Below are positions 46,950 through 55,222 of a DNA stretch of 64,000 bases, in pieces (within the stretch, counting starts at the first letter, position 1; every line of letters starts with the position of its first letter). The DNA lies in the NCBI RefSeq assembly GCF_007748095.1, contig NZ_CP036287.1, positions 930,001 through 994,000 on the forward strand, written 5' to 3'. The DNA comes from Engelhardtia mirabilis. Its GTDB lineage: Bacteria > Planctomycetota > UBA1135 > GCA-002686595. The notes under the pieces were generated by a model. The model saw only the letters and a program-made list of their open reading frames with translations, searched no databases and was not told the origin of the DNA. A program made the position numbers and the translations under genes.

Positions 46950-48268
46950 CGGACCTCGGCACTTCCGCGAAGCGGCGCGAGGTCCCCGCGCCTTCGCTGC
47001 CCTTCGAGCAGTTCGAGCTGCGCTGTGGCGCCCGGCTCGTGGTCTCGCCGCGCTCCGGTGCGCCCTTGACCGCATTTCAAGTGCACCTGCGCGGGGGCTT
47101 GGCGGAGGATCCGCCCGAGTTTGCCGGCCTGGCCTACCTGACCGGCGCCCTCGCGCCAGAAGGCACCCAGAAGCACGACGACGAGCAGCTCGCCGACTTG
47201 CTCGAGCCCCGCGGGGGCAGCATCTCCGGCGACTCGACGGGCCTCTCCGGCGTGGTGGCGACCACCGGTTGGAAGAAGCTGTTGGAGCTCGGCGCCGAGA
47301 TCCTGACCCAGCCGACCTATCCCAAGGACCGCGTGGACCGTCGCCGCGCGGCGCTGCTCGACCGCTTGGCCGTGGAGGCCGACGAGCCCCGCGTGCAGGC
47401 CGCGCGCCGGTTTCGCCGGCTGATCTACGGCGAGCACTGGATCGGTCGCCCCGAGCGAGGCCAGCTCGAAACCGTGGCCCGCATCGAGCGCCGTCACCTT
47501 CGCGCCCACCACCGTCGCTTGTTCACGGCACGCCGGGCGCTGATCGCGGTCTGCGGGGACATCGATCCCGGCGACGTGCGCCGGTTGCTCGACCGCCGCC
47601 TGACCAGCTGGAAGCCCGGTGCCCGGCCGACCCTGGCCCCCGCCGAGTTCCCCGCCGGCGGCCACCGCGTCGCCGCCTTCCGCGCGGATCGGCAGCAGGT
47701 GCACCTGTGCCTCGGTCACCTCGGCCTGCGTCGCAAGGACCCGGACTTCGCGGCGGTCTGCGTGCTCGACCACATCCTCGGCACCGGCCCCGGCTTCACC
47801 AACCGCATCGCCGCGCGCCTGCGCGACGCGGAGGGCCTGGCCTACTCGGTGCACGCCAGCCAATTCGACTCGGCCGGCCTCTACCCCGGGATGTTCTCGG
47901 CCTACATCGCCACCAGCCCCGACAAGGTCGATCGGGCGCTGGTGGGCTTCGTGCAGGAGATCCGGCGCATTCGCGACGAGCTGGTGACGCCCGCCGAGCT
48001 GGAGCTGGCCGTGGACTACCTGGTCGGCAGCCACGCCCTGGGCTTCGAACGCGCCGGTCGCCGCGTGACCTACCTGATCAACCGCGAGCGCATGGAGCTG
48101 CCCGCCGACGAGCTCGAGCAGCTCCCCCGACGCTTCGCCGCGGTCACCCGCGAGCAGGTGCGCGAGGCCGCCCACCGGCACCTGCGCCCGGAGCACCTGT
48201 GCCTCGCCGGCGGTGGCCCGATCGACGAGCGCGGCCTGCGGCGGTCGCTCGAGCGCGCGTTGACTTGA
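46946..48268 (+). CDS. M16 family peptidase-like protein (non-catalytic subunit)
   Basis: This 440-residue M16 homolog lacks the HxxEH motif (the equivalent segment reads LAYLTGALAPEGTQ) but keeps the M16 fold and the R-Y pair region near the C-terminus (RLRDAEGLAYSVHASQFDSAGLYPG), typical of the non-catalytic M16B partner. The start is TTG 46946, overlapping the previous stop by a few bases; TTG 46913 is possible. Cotranscription and overlap point to a heterodimer with the upstream product. Confidence 0.87.
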   Translation: MTDLGTSAKRREVPAPSLPFEQFELRCGARLVVSPRSGAPLTAFQVHLRGGLAEDPPEFAGLAYLTGALAPEGTQKHDDEQLADLLEPRGGSISGDSTGLSGVVATTGWKKLLELGAEILTQPTYPKDRVDRRRAALLDRLAVEADEPRVQAARRFRRLIYGEHWIGRPERGQLETVARIERRHLRAHHRRLFTARRALIAVCGDIDPGDVRRLLDRRLTSWKPGARPTLAPAEFPAGGHRVAAFRADRQQVHLCLGHLGLRRKDPDFAAVCVLDHILGTGPGFTNRIAARLRDAEGLAYSVHASQFDSAGLYPGMFSAYIATSPDKVDRALVGFVQEIRRIRDELVTPAELELAVDYLVGSHALGFERAGRRVTYLINRERMELPADELEQLPRRFAAVTREQVREAAHRHLRPEHLCLAGGGPIDERGLRRSLERALT

Positions 48269-48390
48269 TGGCGAAGAATTCGTTCCGGATCGAGCTCCGC
48301 GATCGAACCGGAGTGGAGAAGCTCGATTCCGATCACGGTGCTCGCGTCGAGCGCGCATTGCTGGCGGGCCTGTGGCGGGTCGATCAGTGA
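48268..48390 (+). CDS. 40-residue ORF coupled to the M16 pair
   Basis: ATG 48268 overlaps the M16 stop (TGATG). The product, starting MAKNSFRIELRDRTG, is short and charged with no recognised family. It could be a genuine small protein, the remnant of a longer gene, or a chance frame; the coupling is the only support. Confidence 0.3.
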   Translation: MAKNSFRIELRDRTGVEKLDSDHGARVERALLAGLWRVDQ

Positions 48391-48409
48391 GCGCCCATAG
48401 CGGAGCGCG

Positions 48410-49057
48410 TCAGCGCGCTCGTCGCGAACCTTCCGACGATTCGAGACTGGGCCGCGCTCCAGCTCCGAACGGCGAGACCCGCAGGTCGGAATCGATTTCG
48501 CTCCCGACGCGAGCGCTTTGTCCGCCCGGGCGGGGGCTGCGACCCCTGCGCCGATGCAGCATCCGTGCTGCGGCCAGGGCGGCGATCGCCAACACGGCGA
48601 CTGCAAAGGCGCCGAACTTGGCTGTCGTCGCTGTCCGTGCCACGAGGACCGAGGTCTCGGAGGGGGCCGTCTGCAGGTTCGCGAGCCAGGTGGACAGCAC
48701 CGAGTTCTCGACCGCGTCGGCGAGCATCACCAGGGCCGGAAGTGCCAACAGATAGCTTCGGGCCCGGAGCCGAGAAGGGGCGAGCGCGAGCAGAAGCCCG
48801 GCGAGCAATGCACCGTTGGCGACCATCGCAACCAGGTCCCAACGCAAGTGGTTCGCGTAGAGTTCGACCGTCGCAGCATCCATCGCCGCCAGGCGCGCCT
48901 TGGCCCCTGCCACACTTGTGGCCGGCGCCTCGTCGAAGGGACGTTCGGTTCCCAGCCGCTGGGCCAGTTCCGCGTAGGGACCGACGGCGAAGACGAACGC
49001 GGCCGAGGCGAAGCCCCCTGCGACGAGGGCGAACCAGGCGATATGGCGGCGCTCCAT
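48410..49057 (-). CDS. integral membrane protein of unknown function
   Basis: A 215-residue protein with four hydrophobic helices: HIAWFALVAGGFASAAFVFA, LVAMVANGALLAGLLLALA, SYLLALPALVMLADAVE and FGAFAVAVLAIAALAAARML, and a basic, Ser/Arg-rich tail. Its ATG (49057) overlaps the TGA of the upstream gene, so it is the last gene of a four-gene operon with ArsR, SRPBCC and DUF6958-type genes. Its length and helix positions fit a small-molecule or stress-related membrane protein but do not identify a family. Confidence 0.65.
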   Translation of the reverse strand: MERRHIAWFALVAGGFASAAFVFAVGPYAELAQRLGTERPFDEAPATSVAGAKARLAAMDAATVELYANHLRWDLVAMVANGALLAGLLLALAPSRLRARSYLLALPALVMLADAVENSVLSTWLANLQTAPSETSVLVARTATTAKFGAFAVAVLAIAALAAARMLHRRRGRSPRPGGQSARVGSEIDSDLRVSPFGAGARPSLESSEGSRRAR

Positions 49058-49365
49058 CACCGACCCCTCGTCGGACGACGCAGTCGCTGGGGCCGGGCGT
49101 CTGTCACCTGGACCACCTCGCCGCGGGCTTCGAGGTCCTGCTTGACCACGGTCACGTACCAGCTCACCGACGCCTCGCGCGGAAAGCCGGCGGCCTCGAG
49201 CTGCGGACCGACCAGGGTCCGTAGTTCCTTGAACGCCACGCCGTCGGCCGAACGCGGAACGACACGCAAGAGTGCCGTTCGCACGAGGTCGTACTTCGAG
49301 CGCTCGATGTTCACGCCCTGCTTGCCGGCCGGGTGCAGGGTCAAGATGCGGTCGTCGGTCTTCAT
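49057..49365 (-). CDS. DUF6958-like small protein
   Basis: A 102-residue protein with HPAGKQGVNIERSKYDLVRTALL near the start and SVSWYVTVVKQDLEARGEVVQV near the end, a pattern I associate with the DUF6958 family often found beside ArsR/SRPBCC genes. It looks like a winged-helix fold. Its TGA overlaps the ATG of the membrane protein gene and it follows the SRPBCC gene after four bases. Confidence 0.7.
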   Translation of the reverse strand: MKTDDRILTLHPAGKQGVNIERSKYDLVRTALLRVVPRSADGVAFKELRTLVGPQLEAAGFPREASVSWYVTVVKQDLEARGEVVQVTDARPQRLRRPTRGR

Positions 49366-49369
49366 GGCC

Positions 49370-49879
49370 TCAGCGTCGGTTGGAGAGCAGCCCCAAGAGC
49401 CGCTCCCAGAGCGACTGTTCGCGGGTCATGCAGTCGGGATCGTTCGAATCGCCGACGGTTGCGTCGTCGGTGTCCATGGAGTCGAGTAGGGCGGGCAGGC
49501 GCCGCCCGTAGATCGAGCGGTTGCCGATGGCGAGGATGCGCGCGACGATCCAGGCCCGCAGGCCCCGGAAGCCGGTCTGCTCGACTACGAGGCGGGTGCC
49601 GCCCTCGGTGTCGGACAGACTGAAAGTCACTTCTGTGTCGATCGGCCCGCCGACCCAGCGGATCCTCAGGCGCTGCCCTTCGACCAGCTCGAGCACCTCG
49701 CAGTGCACGATCCCGTCGAAGCCGGGCCCGGGTTCGGTGCGGAAGGTGAAGCGGTGTCCGACCACGGGCTCGAAGTCGTTCGGCATCAGCCAACGCCCGA
49801 GCAGCTCGCGTTCGGTCAGAGCGCGCCACAGGAGCTCGCGCGGGTGGGGGTAGACCCGCTCCACGCGCAGACAAGTCAC
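49370..49879 (-). CDS. SRPBCC / AHSA1-like protein
   Basis: A 169-residue START-like (AHSA1) protein. The N-terminus CLRVERVYPHPRELLWRALTE, the central GHRFTFRTEPGPGFDGIVHCEVLELVEGQRLRIRW, and GGTRLVVEQTGFRGLRAWIV are the family pattern. It probably binds a hydrophobic ligand. The start is GTG 49879, overlapping the ArsR stop (GTGA), so translation is coupled. ArsR-SRPBCC pairs are common and often regulate their own transcription. Confidence 0.87.
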   Translation of the reverse strand: MTCLRVERVYPHPRELLWRALTERELLGRWLMPNDFEPVVGHRFTFRTEPGPGFDGIVHCEVLELVEGQRLRIRWVGGPIDTEVTFSLSDTEGGTRLVVEQTGFRGLRAWIVARILAIGNRSIYGRRLPALLDSMDTDDATVGDSNDPDCMTREQSLWERLLGLLSNRR

Positions 49880-50187
49880 TGCCCGGCCTCCGCGTCGAGC
49901 ACCGCGCCGAGGGCATCGAGCCGCTCGGTCCAGAATTGCTCGTAGTGACGGACCCACTCGGCGACCGATCGCAGGCCCTCGGCGCGCAGGCCGTAGAGGC
50001 GGCGGCGGCTGGCGGACCGCGCCGTGACCAGGCCGGCGTCGCGCAGGACCCGCAGGTGCTTGGACAGGGCGGGTTGGCTGAAGTCGAAGTGCTCCAGCAG
50101 TTGGGTCACCGACCGCTCGCCCTCGGCCAACAGGTCCAGGATCGTGCGGCGCGAGGGGTCGGCGATGGCTCGGAAGGTGGCATCCAC
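49876..50187 (-). CDS. ArsR-family transcriptional regulator
   Basis: A 103-residue winged-helix repressor: MDATFRAIADPSRRTILDLL, SVTQLLEHFDFSQPALSKHLRVLRDAGLVTARSASRRRLYGL. There are no metal-binding cysteine pairs (no CxC), so it is unlikely to sense metals; it belongs to the SdpR-like group that accompanies SRPBCC proteins. An imperfect palindrome in the promoter spacer (50196-50215) is the likely operator. Confidence 0.92.
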   Translation of the reverse strand: MDATFRAIADPSRRTILDLLAEGERSVTQLLEHFDFSQPALSKHLRVLRDAGLVTARSASRRRLYGLRAEGLRSVAEWVRHYEQFWTERLDALGAVLDAEAGQ

Positions 50188-50193
50188 GCTCTC

Positions 50194-50221
50194 AACATAT
50201 AACCAACTGGATATGCGTCAA
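50194..50221 (-). promoter_or_regulatory. ArsR operon promoter with embedded operator
   Basis: On the minus strand TTGACG (50216-50221) and TATGTT (50194-50199) are 16 bases apart. The interval overlaps CATATAACCAACTGGATATG (50196-50215), an imperfect palindrome with CATAT/ATATG ends and CCA/TGG centre. Repressor binding there would block the polymerase, so autoregulation is likely. Confidence 0.65.
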
Positions 50222-50273
50222 GCCGAAAGTCGAACCCGTCGAGCCTTGGCTCACCGTTCGCTCGGCGGCGAGC

Positions 50274-53200
50274 TCAGGGAAGGTCCACGCGCAGGGTCTC
50301 TCCCGCGCCGAGCTCGACCCTCTGAAGGCTGCGCCAGCGGGCGTCGCCGACGCCGACCTCGAGCTCCTCGATCGAGACCGAGCCGGCGGGCACCCGGGCC
50401 AGGCGGAAGCTGCCGTCGGCGTCCGCCACGATCGGGATCGACGCCTTCGCACCGCTCGTGGGCGAGGACCACTTGGCGCGCACCTTGCGCGTTCCCTCGT
50501 GCAGCGCGGCCGAGCCGACGCCTTCGATCGCTCCCAGGGGCAGGTCGAGTTCCCAATCCGTGTCCCCGGCCTCGAGCTCGAGCATCTCGGTGACCACCAG
50601 GCTGTCGGTGCCGCCGGGAGCGGTCAGGGTCAGGGTGTAGGGACCGTCGAAGGGGACTTGCAGCTCGAAGCCGCCGTCGGCGGAGAGGCCGGTGTTCTCC
50701 TGCTCGAAGGCCTCGCCGAACCAGGCGGTCGAGGTTCCGAGGGACGCACTCCAACCGCTGAAGTCGGCGCCGGTGAGCTGCCCGCTCACCAGGCACGGAC
50801 CACGATCGCGCAGGTCCACGTCGTAGACGGTGGTCTCGCCCGGACGCACCCACAGGTCGCCCTCGTAGGGAATCGGCTCGTCGAGCTCGGCCATCGCCAC
50901 CACCGAGCGATTGGGCAGGATCTCTTCCTCGCGCAGCTGCAGTTGCCACCAACCCGGCGCGAGGTCCTCGATCTCGTAGCGTCCACCGGGTCCCGCGCGC
51001 AGGGTGCGCGGCGAGCCGTCGCCGCTGTTGAGGCCCAGGATCAGGCCCTCGCCGTCGGCCCCCGCGGGCAGCAGCACGCGACCCTCGATGCGCCCCGATC
51101 GCTGCGGCTCGAGCACCAGGTCGTCCACGTCGCGCCCGTGGGCGAAGTCGTAGGGGCCGACCTCGGTCTGGGCGAAGCCCGCGGCGGTGACCACGAAGAC
51201 CTGCTCGCCCTCGCGCTGCAGGGGCAGGTCGAAGTTGCCGTCGACGTCGGTGATGGAGTGCTTCGAGTCGCTCGTGCGATAGCGCGTGCGAAAGCCGTTG
51301 CTCATCAGCAACCGTCGTTCCGAGACCAGCGGCGCGAGCAGCACCGTGGCTCCGGCCACCGGTCGACCCTCGGCGAGCACCCGCCCGCTGATGCGCGCCG
51401 CGGGCGTCAAGACCAGGGGCAATCGCCCGTGCAGGTCTTGCGGCTCGAAGGACCCGTGGGACTCGACCACATAGCCGGCGGCCTCGATCTCGATCACGAA
51501 GCGCCGCGTGGGCAGGCTCAGGGTGACGGGGCGCGGCGTGTCCTCGTCGACGCTGCCCACGATCAGTCGATTCATGCTGGCCGCATCGCGAATCTCGTAG
51601 CTGTAGGCCGCAAGCGGCTCGTTCCGCCCGCTGACCTCGAGCACCAGCGGCTCGGGGGCCACCAGGCGCACGACCAGATCGACAGTGCCGGGAGCGACCT
51701 GCTCCATGAAGACTGGCGCGAGCAGGCCCTCGGGGTCGACGAAGCCGAGGTCGTGGGGGACCTGCTCGCGCAGGGTCAGCTCGAAGCGACCATCGGGGCC
51801 GGCACTCTGGGTGCTCTCGGTCACGTAGTTCGGAGTCTGGCAGCGTACCGAGAGCTTGGCCGAGGGCACCGGCGCGCCGTCGGGGCCGACCACGCGCCCC
51901 GCGATGCGGTGGCTGTCGTCCCGGGCCGTCAGGGTCAGCCGCAGGTCGCCGCGACCGCCGCCCTCGACGATCTCGAAGACCTCGCTGGCGGTCCACTCGC
52001 AGCCCTCGGCCTTGGCCCACACGCGCCACCAGCCGGGACCGATCTGGTCGATGCGGAAGCTGCCGTCGGCGCCGACGTCGGCTCGACCGCGCCAGGTGCG
52101 TTGGTCGGGGATCTTGCCGCTGGCGAGCAGGGGGTCGCCGCTGGCCACCGGCGCCAGGATCGCGCGCCCGCCGCGCACCTCGCCGCCGCGTTCGAGCTGC
52201 ACGCGTCCCGCGACCCAGCCGCCCAGGGCCAGGGTCACCGCCCCGAGCCGGTGCTCTTCGCCCGCGCGGATCAGGGTCTCGATCCGCGCCCGCTCCCGTC
52301 CGGGCGCGGTCAGGACCAGCTGGGCCACGCGACGCTCGCCGGAGAGTGCCAGCTCGAGCGCGATCGAACCGTCCGCTTCTCCGAGGGTGGCGGAGCCCTG
52401 GGGCTCACCGTTGTCCTTGGTCTCGACCAGGGTCGCGCCCGGAAGGCCGACGCCGCTCGCGTCGACGGCGCGCACGAAGACCGTCGACGTGTTCTCGCTG
52501 GCCGCGATCTCCACGTCCGCCGCCGGTGCGGCGAGGGACTCGGGCAGCACGTCCCGGCGACCCGCGCTCGCGAGTGGCTCGGCGGTCAGGCCGTCGGCGG
52601 CGATCGGGCTGGGCTCATGCAGGCGGGCAGCCGTGCCCACCTCGGCCTGCGGTTCGGCCGCAGCCGGACCGGCGGCCGGGTCCGGCCGTACGGTGACGTA
52701 GGCCAGGACGGCGACGGAGGCGAGGGCGATCACGGCGGCGGCGGTCTTCATGGCGGCGAGCCCTCCCAGGGCAGCAGTCGAAGGAGCGAGGGGCGGAAGC
52801 GGAGTCGGACGATCCGCGAGGGCCAGGGCCAGGGGGAACCAGCCGCCCCGACCGCGGGGGTCGGCGGCGTCGAGGCGCTCACGCAGTTGCTCGAGGCCGC
52901 GGGCCAGTTGACTGCGGACGGTTCCCGCCGGGCGGTCGAGGCGCGCACCGATCTGCTTCGGCGAGAGGTCCTCGAAGTAGCGCAGCAGCACCACCGAGCG
53001 GTAGGGCTCGGGCAGGGCGCGGACCTGGGCCGCCACGCGCTCGGCGAGCTCGGCCCGCTCCGACGCCTCGGCGGTCAGGTCCCCGGTGCGTTCGGCCCGG
53101 GCAGCGGCCTGCTCCCGGCGGCTGCGACGACCCTCGGCCCGGCGGCGGCTGGCGGCCAGACGCCGCGCGACCGTCGCCAGCCAGGGCCTCAGGGGCCCGC

Positions 53201-53354
53201 GCGAGTTCGGCGGGCGCTGCCAAGCCGTGGTCAGGGTGTCGTCGGCCAGAGCCTCGCCGTCCGCGCCGCCGACCAGGCCGCGGCACAGCTCGCCCAGCCA
53301 GGTGCGCTGCTCGAGGAGCCGCTCGAAGTCGGGTTGTGCCATGGGTTCGGCCAT
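50274..53354 (-). CDS. ECF sigma factor fused to a membrane anchor and carboxypeptidase-regulatory-like ectodomain
   Basis: One open frame of 1026 residues carries sigma region 2 (about 12-75, DGEALADDTLTTAWQRP, RPWLATVARRLAASRRR), sigma region 4 (about 110-160, LPEPYRSVVLLRYFEDLSPKQ, IGARLDRPAGTVRSQLARGL), a transmembrane helix at about 203-221 (AAAVIALASVAVLAYVTV), and then about 800 residues of beta-sandwich modules of the CarboxypepD_reg type (SHRIAGRVVGPDGAPVPSAK, ARISGRVLAEGRPVAGATV, GRIEGRVLLPAGADGEGLI). The sigma part would be held at the inner face of the membrane with the ectodomain outside. ATG at residue 202 could start a second product, but there is no stop between the parts. ECF factors with large C-terminal extensions are known in Planctomycetota. 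Start ATG 53354 or 53342. Confidence 0.9.
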   Translation of the reverse strand: MAEPMAQPDFERLLEQRTWLGELCRGLVGGADGEALADDTLTTAWQRPPNSRGPLRPWLATVARRLAASRRRAEGRRSRREQAAARAERTGDLTAEASERAELAERVAAQVRALPEPYRSVVLLRYFEDLSPKQIGARLDRPAGTVRSQLARGLEQLRERLDAADPRGRGGWFPLALALADRPTPLPPLAPSTAALGGLAAMKTAAAVIALASVAVLAYVTVRPDPAAGPAAAEPQAEVGTAARLHEPSPIAADGLTAEPLASAGRRDVLPESLAAPAADVEIAASENTSTVFVRAVDASGVGLPGATLVETKDNGEPQGSATLGEADGSIALELALSGERRVAQLVLTAPGRERARIETLIRAGEEHRLGAVTLALGGWVAGRVQLERGGEVRGGRAILAPVASGDPLLASGKIPDQRTWRGRADVGADGSFRIDQIGPGWWRVWAKAEGCEWTASEVFEIVEGGGRGDLRLTLTARDDSHRIAGRVVGPDGAPVPSAKLSVRCQTPNYVTESTQSAGPDGRFELTLREQVPHDLGFVDPEGLLAPVFMEQVAPGTVDLVVRLVAPEPLVLEVSGRNEPLAAYSYEIRDAASMNRLIVGSVDEDTPRPVTLSLPTRRFVIEIEAAGYVVESHGSFEPQDLHGRLPLVLTPAARISGRVLAEGRPVAGATVLLAPLVSERRLLMSNGFRTRYRTSDSKHSITDVDGNFDLPLQREGEQVFVVTAAGFAQTEVGPYDFAHGRDVDDLVLEPQRSGRIEGRVLLPAGADGEGLILGLNSGDGSPRTLRAGPGGRYEIEDLAPGWWQLQLREEEILPNRSVVAMAELDEPIPYEGDLWVRPGETTVYDVDLRDRGPCLVSGQLTGADFSGWSASLGTSTAWFGEAFEQENTGLSADGGFELQVPFDGPYTLTLTAPGGTDSLVVTEMLELEAGDTDWELDLPLGAIEGVGSAALHEGTRKVRAKWSSPTSGAKASIPIVADADGSFRLARVPAGSVSIEELEVGVGDARWRSLQRVELGAGETLRVDLP

Positions 53355-53692
53355 CGTCCAGGGGGGCTCGCCGCCGCGGCACGTCGCGTGGCGGAAAAGG
53401 TCTGCAATTCTCGCTGCGGAGGTAACGGGCCGAGCCCGGGCGGCCACCTCTCCTCGACTGCCCCGCGGCGCGTTCGCGCGCCGCCGAGCGGTCCCGACAT
53501 CGGGGGTCGGCAGACCCTCTCGCTCGACCAGGGACGCGGCCCTTGCTTGCCACGCGACCCGAGGTCACCCCTCTCGATTGAGACCTTCGAGGAGCGGAGC
53601 CGTGGGGGCTCCGCTCTTCTTTCATGTCCGCGGGCCCGACGTCCGGTTTGTTCGACGCCCATCGGTCGTGGGAGGATGGGCGCGAGCGACCG
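53355..53692 (+). ncRNA. candidate small RNA ending in an orphan terminator
   Basis: The region between the sigma fusion and the PAP2 gene carries a UUCG-capped hairpin GCGGCGCG/CGCGCCGC (about 53474-53493) and, at 53593-53622, a textbook intrinsic terminator on the plus strand. No plus-strand gene lies upstream for over 4 kb, so the terminator implies a separate transcript of about 120-230 bases. It belongs to no RNA family I know. The 5' end and promoter cannot be placed. Alternatively the hairpin shapes the PAP2 leader. Confidence 0.4.
53593..53622 (+). terminator. intrinsic terminator with T-rich tail
   Basis: AGCGGAGCC (53593-53601), a 5-base loop and GGCTCCGCT (53607-53615) are followed by CTTCTTTC. 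It is one of the few hairpins here with a pyrimidine tail and points rightward, away from the minus-strand sigma fusion. Confidence 0.65.
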
Positions 53693-53693
53693 C

Positions 53694-54428
53694 ATGGAGG
53701 ACGACAAGCAGGGCGATCACGGGACCAGCCAGTCGGCGCGCGAAGGCGCGTCGACCTTCCCTTGGTACGGCCTTCGCTGGCGGGCGCAAGGCAGCCGCTG
53801 GTGGGCTGCAATCGGGCTCGCCGTCAGCGGGGCGATCATGGCGACGGCCTACCTGTCGGTGAACGCATTCGCCTCCGCGCGCGGGGTGACCGCGTTCGAC
53901 CCGGCGAGCCTGTTCGTGATCGACGGTCGCTCGCTCGACAGCCGCATCCCCTACCTGCCGTGGACCGTGCTGGTCTACACGAGTGTCTTCTACGCCTCGT
54001 TCGTGCTCTCGGTCTTCGCCTACCCGAAGACCGCGGCAGGCGCGCGCCAGCTCTTCGCCCTCTACTCCGGATTGGTGGCGATCACCCTCGCAGCCTGCGC
54101 CGTGTTCCTGGTCTGGCCGGCGGAGATGGTGCTGCGCCACGGCGCGGTCGGTCCGCGCCACACGGGGTCGTTGCACGGTCTGAACTTGATGCTGCGGGCC
54201 GTCGATCAGCCCTTCAATACCTGGCCCTGCCTGCACGCGGCGCAGTCGGCGTTGATCTTCCTGGTGGTCGGGCGTTGGTCCGGCCGCCGCTCCGTCATCG
54301 CGGCACTGTGGGTCGCTTGGATCGCCCTGGTCCTCAGCACCTTGACCACCAAGCAGCACTTCCTCTTCGACCTGCTCACGGGCTCGCTGCTGGCCGTGGG
54401 CTATTGGCGTTGGAGGCTGCGGCGATGA
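53694..54428 (+). CDS. PAP2/AUR1-like membrane phosphatase or phosphotransferase
   Basis: A 244-residue membrane protein with about six hydrophobic helices. The catalytic-type motifs are NTWPCLHAAQSALIF (PSLH-type block) and STLTTKQHFLFDLLTGSLLA (KQHxxxD block), as in PAP2/inositol-phosphorylceramide-synthase-like proteins. These act on lipid phosphates such as phosphatidate or sphingolipid head groups; the substrate is not known here. The start is ATG 53694 or ATG 53676. Its stop overlaps the ATG of the alpha/beta hydrolase gene (ATGA), so they form an operon. Confidence 0.8.
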   Translation: MEDDKQGDHGTSQSAREGASTFPWYGLRWRAQGSRWWAAIGLAVSGAIMATAYLSVNAFASARGVTAFDPASLFVIDGRSLDSRIPYLPWTVLVYTSVFYASFVLSVFAYPKTAAGARQLFALYSGLVAITLAACAVFLVWPAEMVLRHGAVGPRHTGSLHGLNLMLRAVDQPFNTWPCLHAAQSALIFLVVGRWSGRRSVIAALWVAWIALVLSTLTTKQHFLFDLLTGSLLAVGYWRWRLRR

Positions 54429-55165
54429 CTGGTTTGCCCGACATCCGCAACGGCCAGGGCGAGCTCCTCGCGGCGACCTTCGTGCCGGCGGGGATCGGGA
54501 CTTCGAACGGGGACGGCCCGATTGTCGTCATCGGCCACGGCTTGACCTCGGATCGCACGCGCCCCTGGTCCGCGGCCCTCTCGGCCGCCCTGGCCGAGCT
54601 GGGCTTGGCCTCAGTGCGAGTCGCCTTCTCGGGCAACGGCGACTCCGAGGGCAGCTTTCTCGACTCGACGCCCACCAAGGAAGTGGGGGATCTGGGCGCC
54701 GTGCTCGACGTCCTCGAGGGACGGCGGTTGGCCTACGTGGGGCACAGCATGGGGGCACTGGTCGGTTGCCTGCGCGCTGTTCGTGACCGGCGGATCGAAG
54801 CGCTGGTCTCCCTGGCCGGGATGGTGCACTCGGCGCGGTTCTACCGCTCGCTGTTCGCAGGCCTCGAGCCGGGCGAGTTGCTGCTCGGAAAGCCGGGCAA
54901 GCCGTTGGGCGAGGCGTTGCGCGACGACCTCTTGGCGATCGACAGTGTCCTGCCCCTGGCGCGCGACGTGCGCGTTCCGTGGCTGTTGGTGCACGGCGAT
55001 GCGGACGAAGTGGTGCCGGTCCAGGACTCGCGCGACGTAGCCGCGGAGCTGGGTCCGCGGACTCGACTGGTGGAGTTGCCGGGGGTCGACCACTCGTTCA
55101 CGGGCGCGGGCACCGAAGCCATGGTTCGCGAGGTCGCACCATGGCTCGCGCGCGCGCTGCGGTAG
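54425..55165 (+). CDS. alpha/beta hydrolase
   Basis: A 246-residue alpha/beta-hydrolase with the nucleophile elbow GHSMG (S108), oxyanion region IGHGLTSDRTRPW, acid in HGDADEVVP (D192 or D194) and catalytic His in VDHSFTG (H223). It resembles small serine hydrolases with acyl-ester or thioester substrates. Its stop codon is the first three bases of palindromic element copy B. It is coupled to the PAP2-like gene and may work on a related lipid product. Confidence 0.9.
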   Translation: MTGLPDIRNGQGELLAATFVPAGIGTSNGDGPIVVIGHGLTSDRTRPWSAALSAALAELGLASVRVAFSGNGDSEGSFLDSTPTKEVGDLGAVLDVLEGRRLAYVGHSMGALVGCLRAVRDRRIEALVSLAGMVHSARFYRSLFAGLEPGELLLGKPGKPLGEALRDDLLAIDSVLPLARDVRVPWLLVHGDADEVVPVQDSRDVAAELGPRTRLVELPGVDHSFTGAGTEAMVREVAPWLARALR

Positions 55166-55201
55166 GCGGCGGTTTCGTGCCTGGCACCGTACGAACGCCT
55201 A
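55163..55201 (+). repeat. 39-bp palindromic element, copy B
   Basis: This copy begins with TAG (the stop codon of the alpha/beta hydrolase gene), carries GTGCCTGGCACC and ends CGCCTA. Flanking 55154-55168 and 55196-55210 form a perfect 15-bp stem, partly inside the coding end of the gene. It lies between convergent genes and could also end both transcripts. Confidence 0.85.
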
Positions 55202-55222
55202 CCGCAGCGCCCAGGCCGGGCG

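Noticed and set aside
50499..54428. A plus-strand open frame of over 1300 codons
   Set aside because: Most of it is the complement of the sigma/ectodomain fusion, an effect of high GC and codon bias. Only the end, from 53694 on, is a real gene (PAP2-like).
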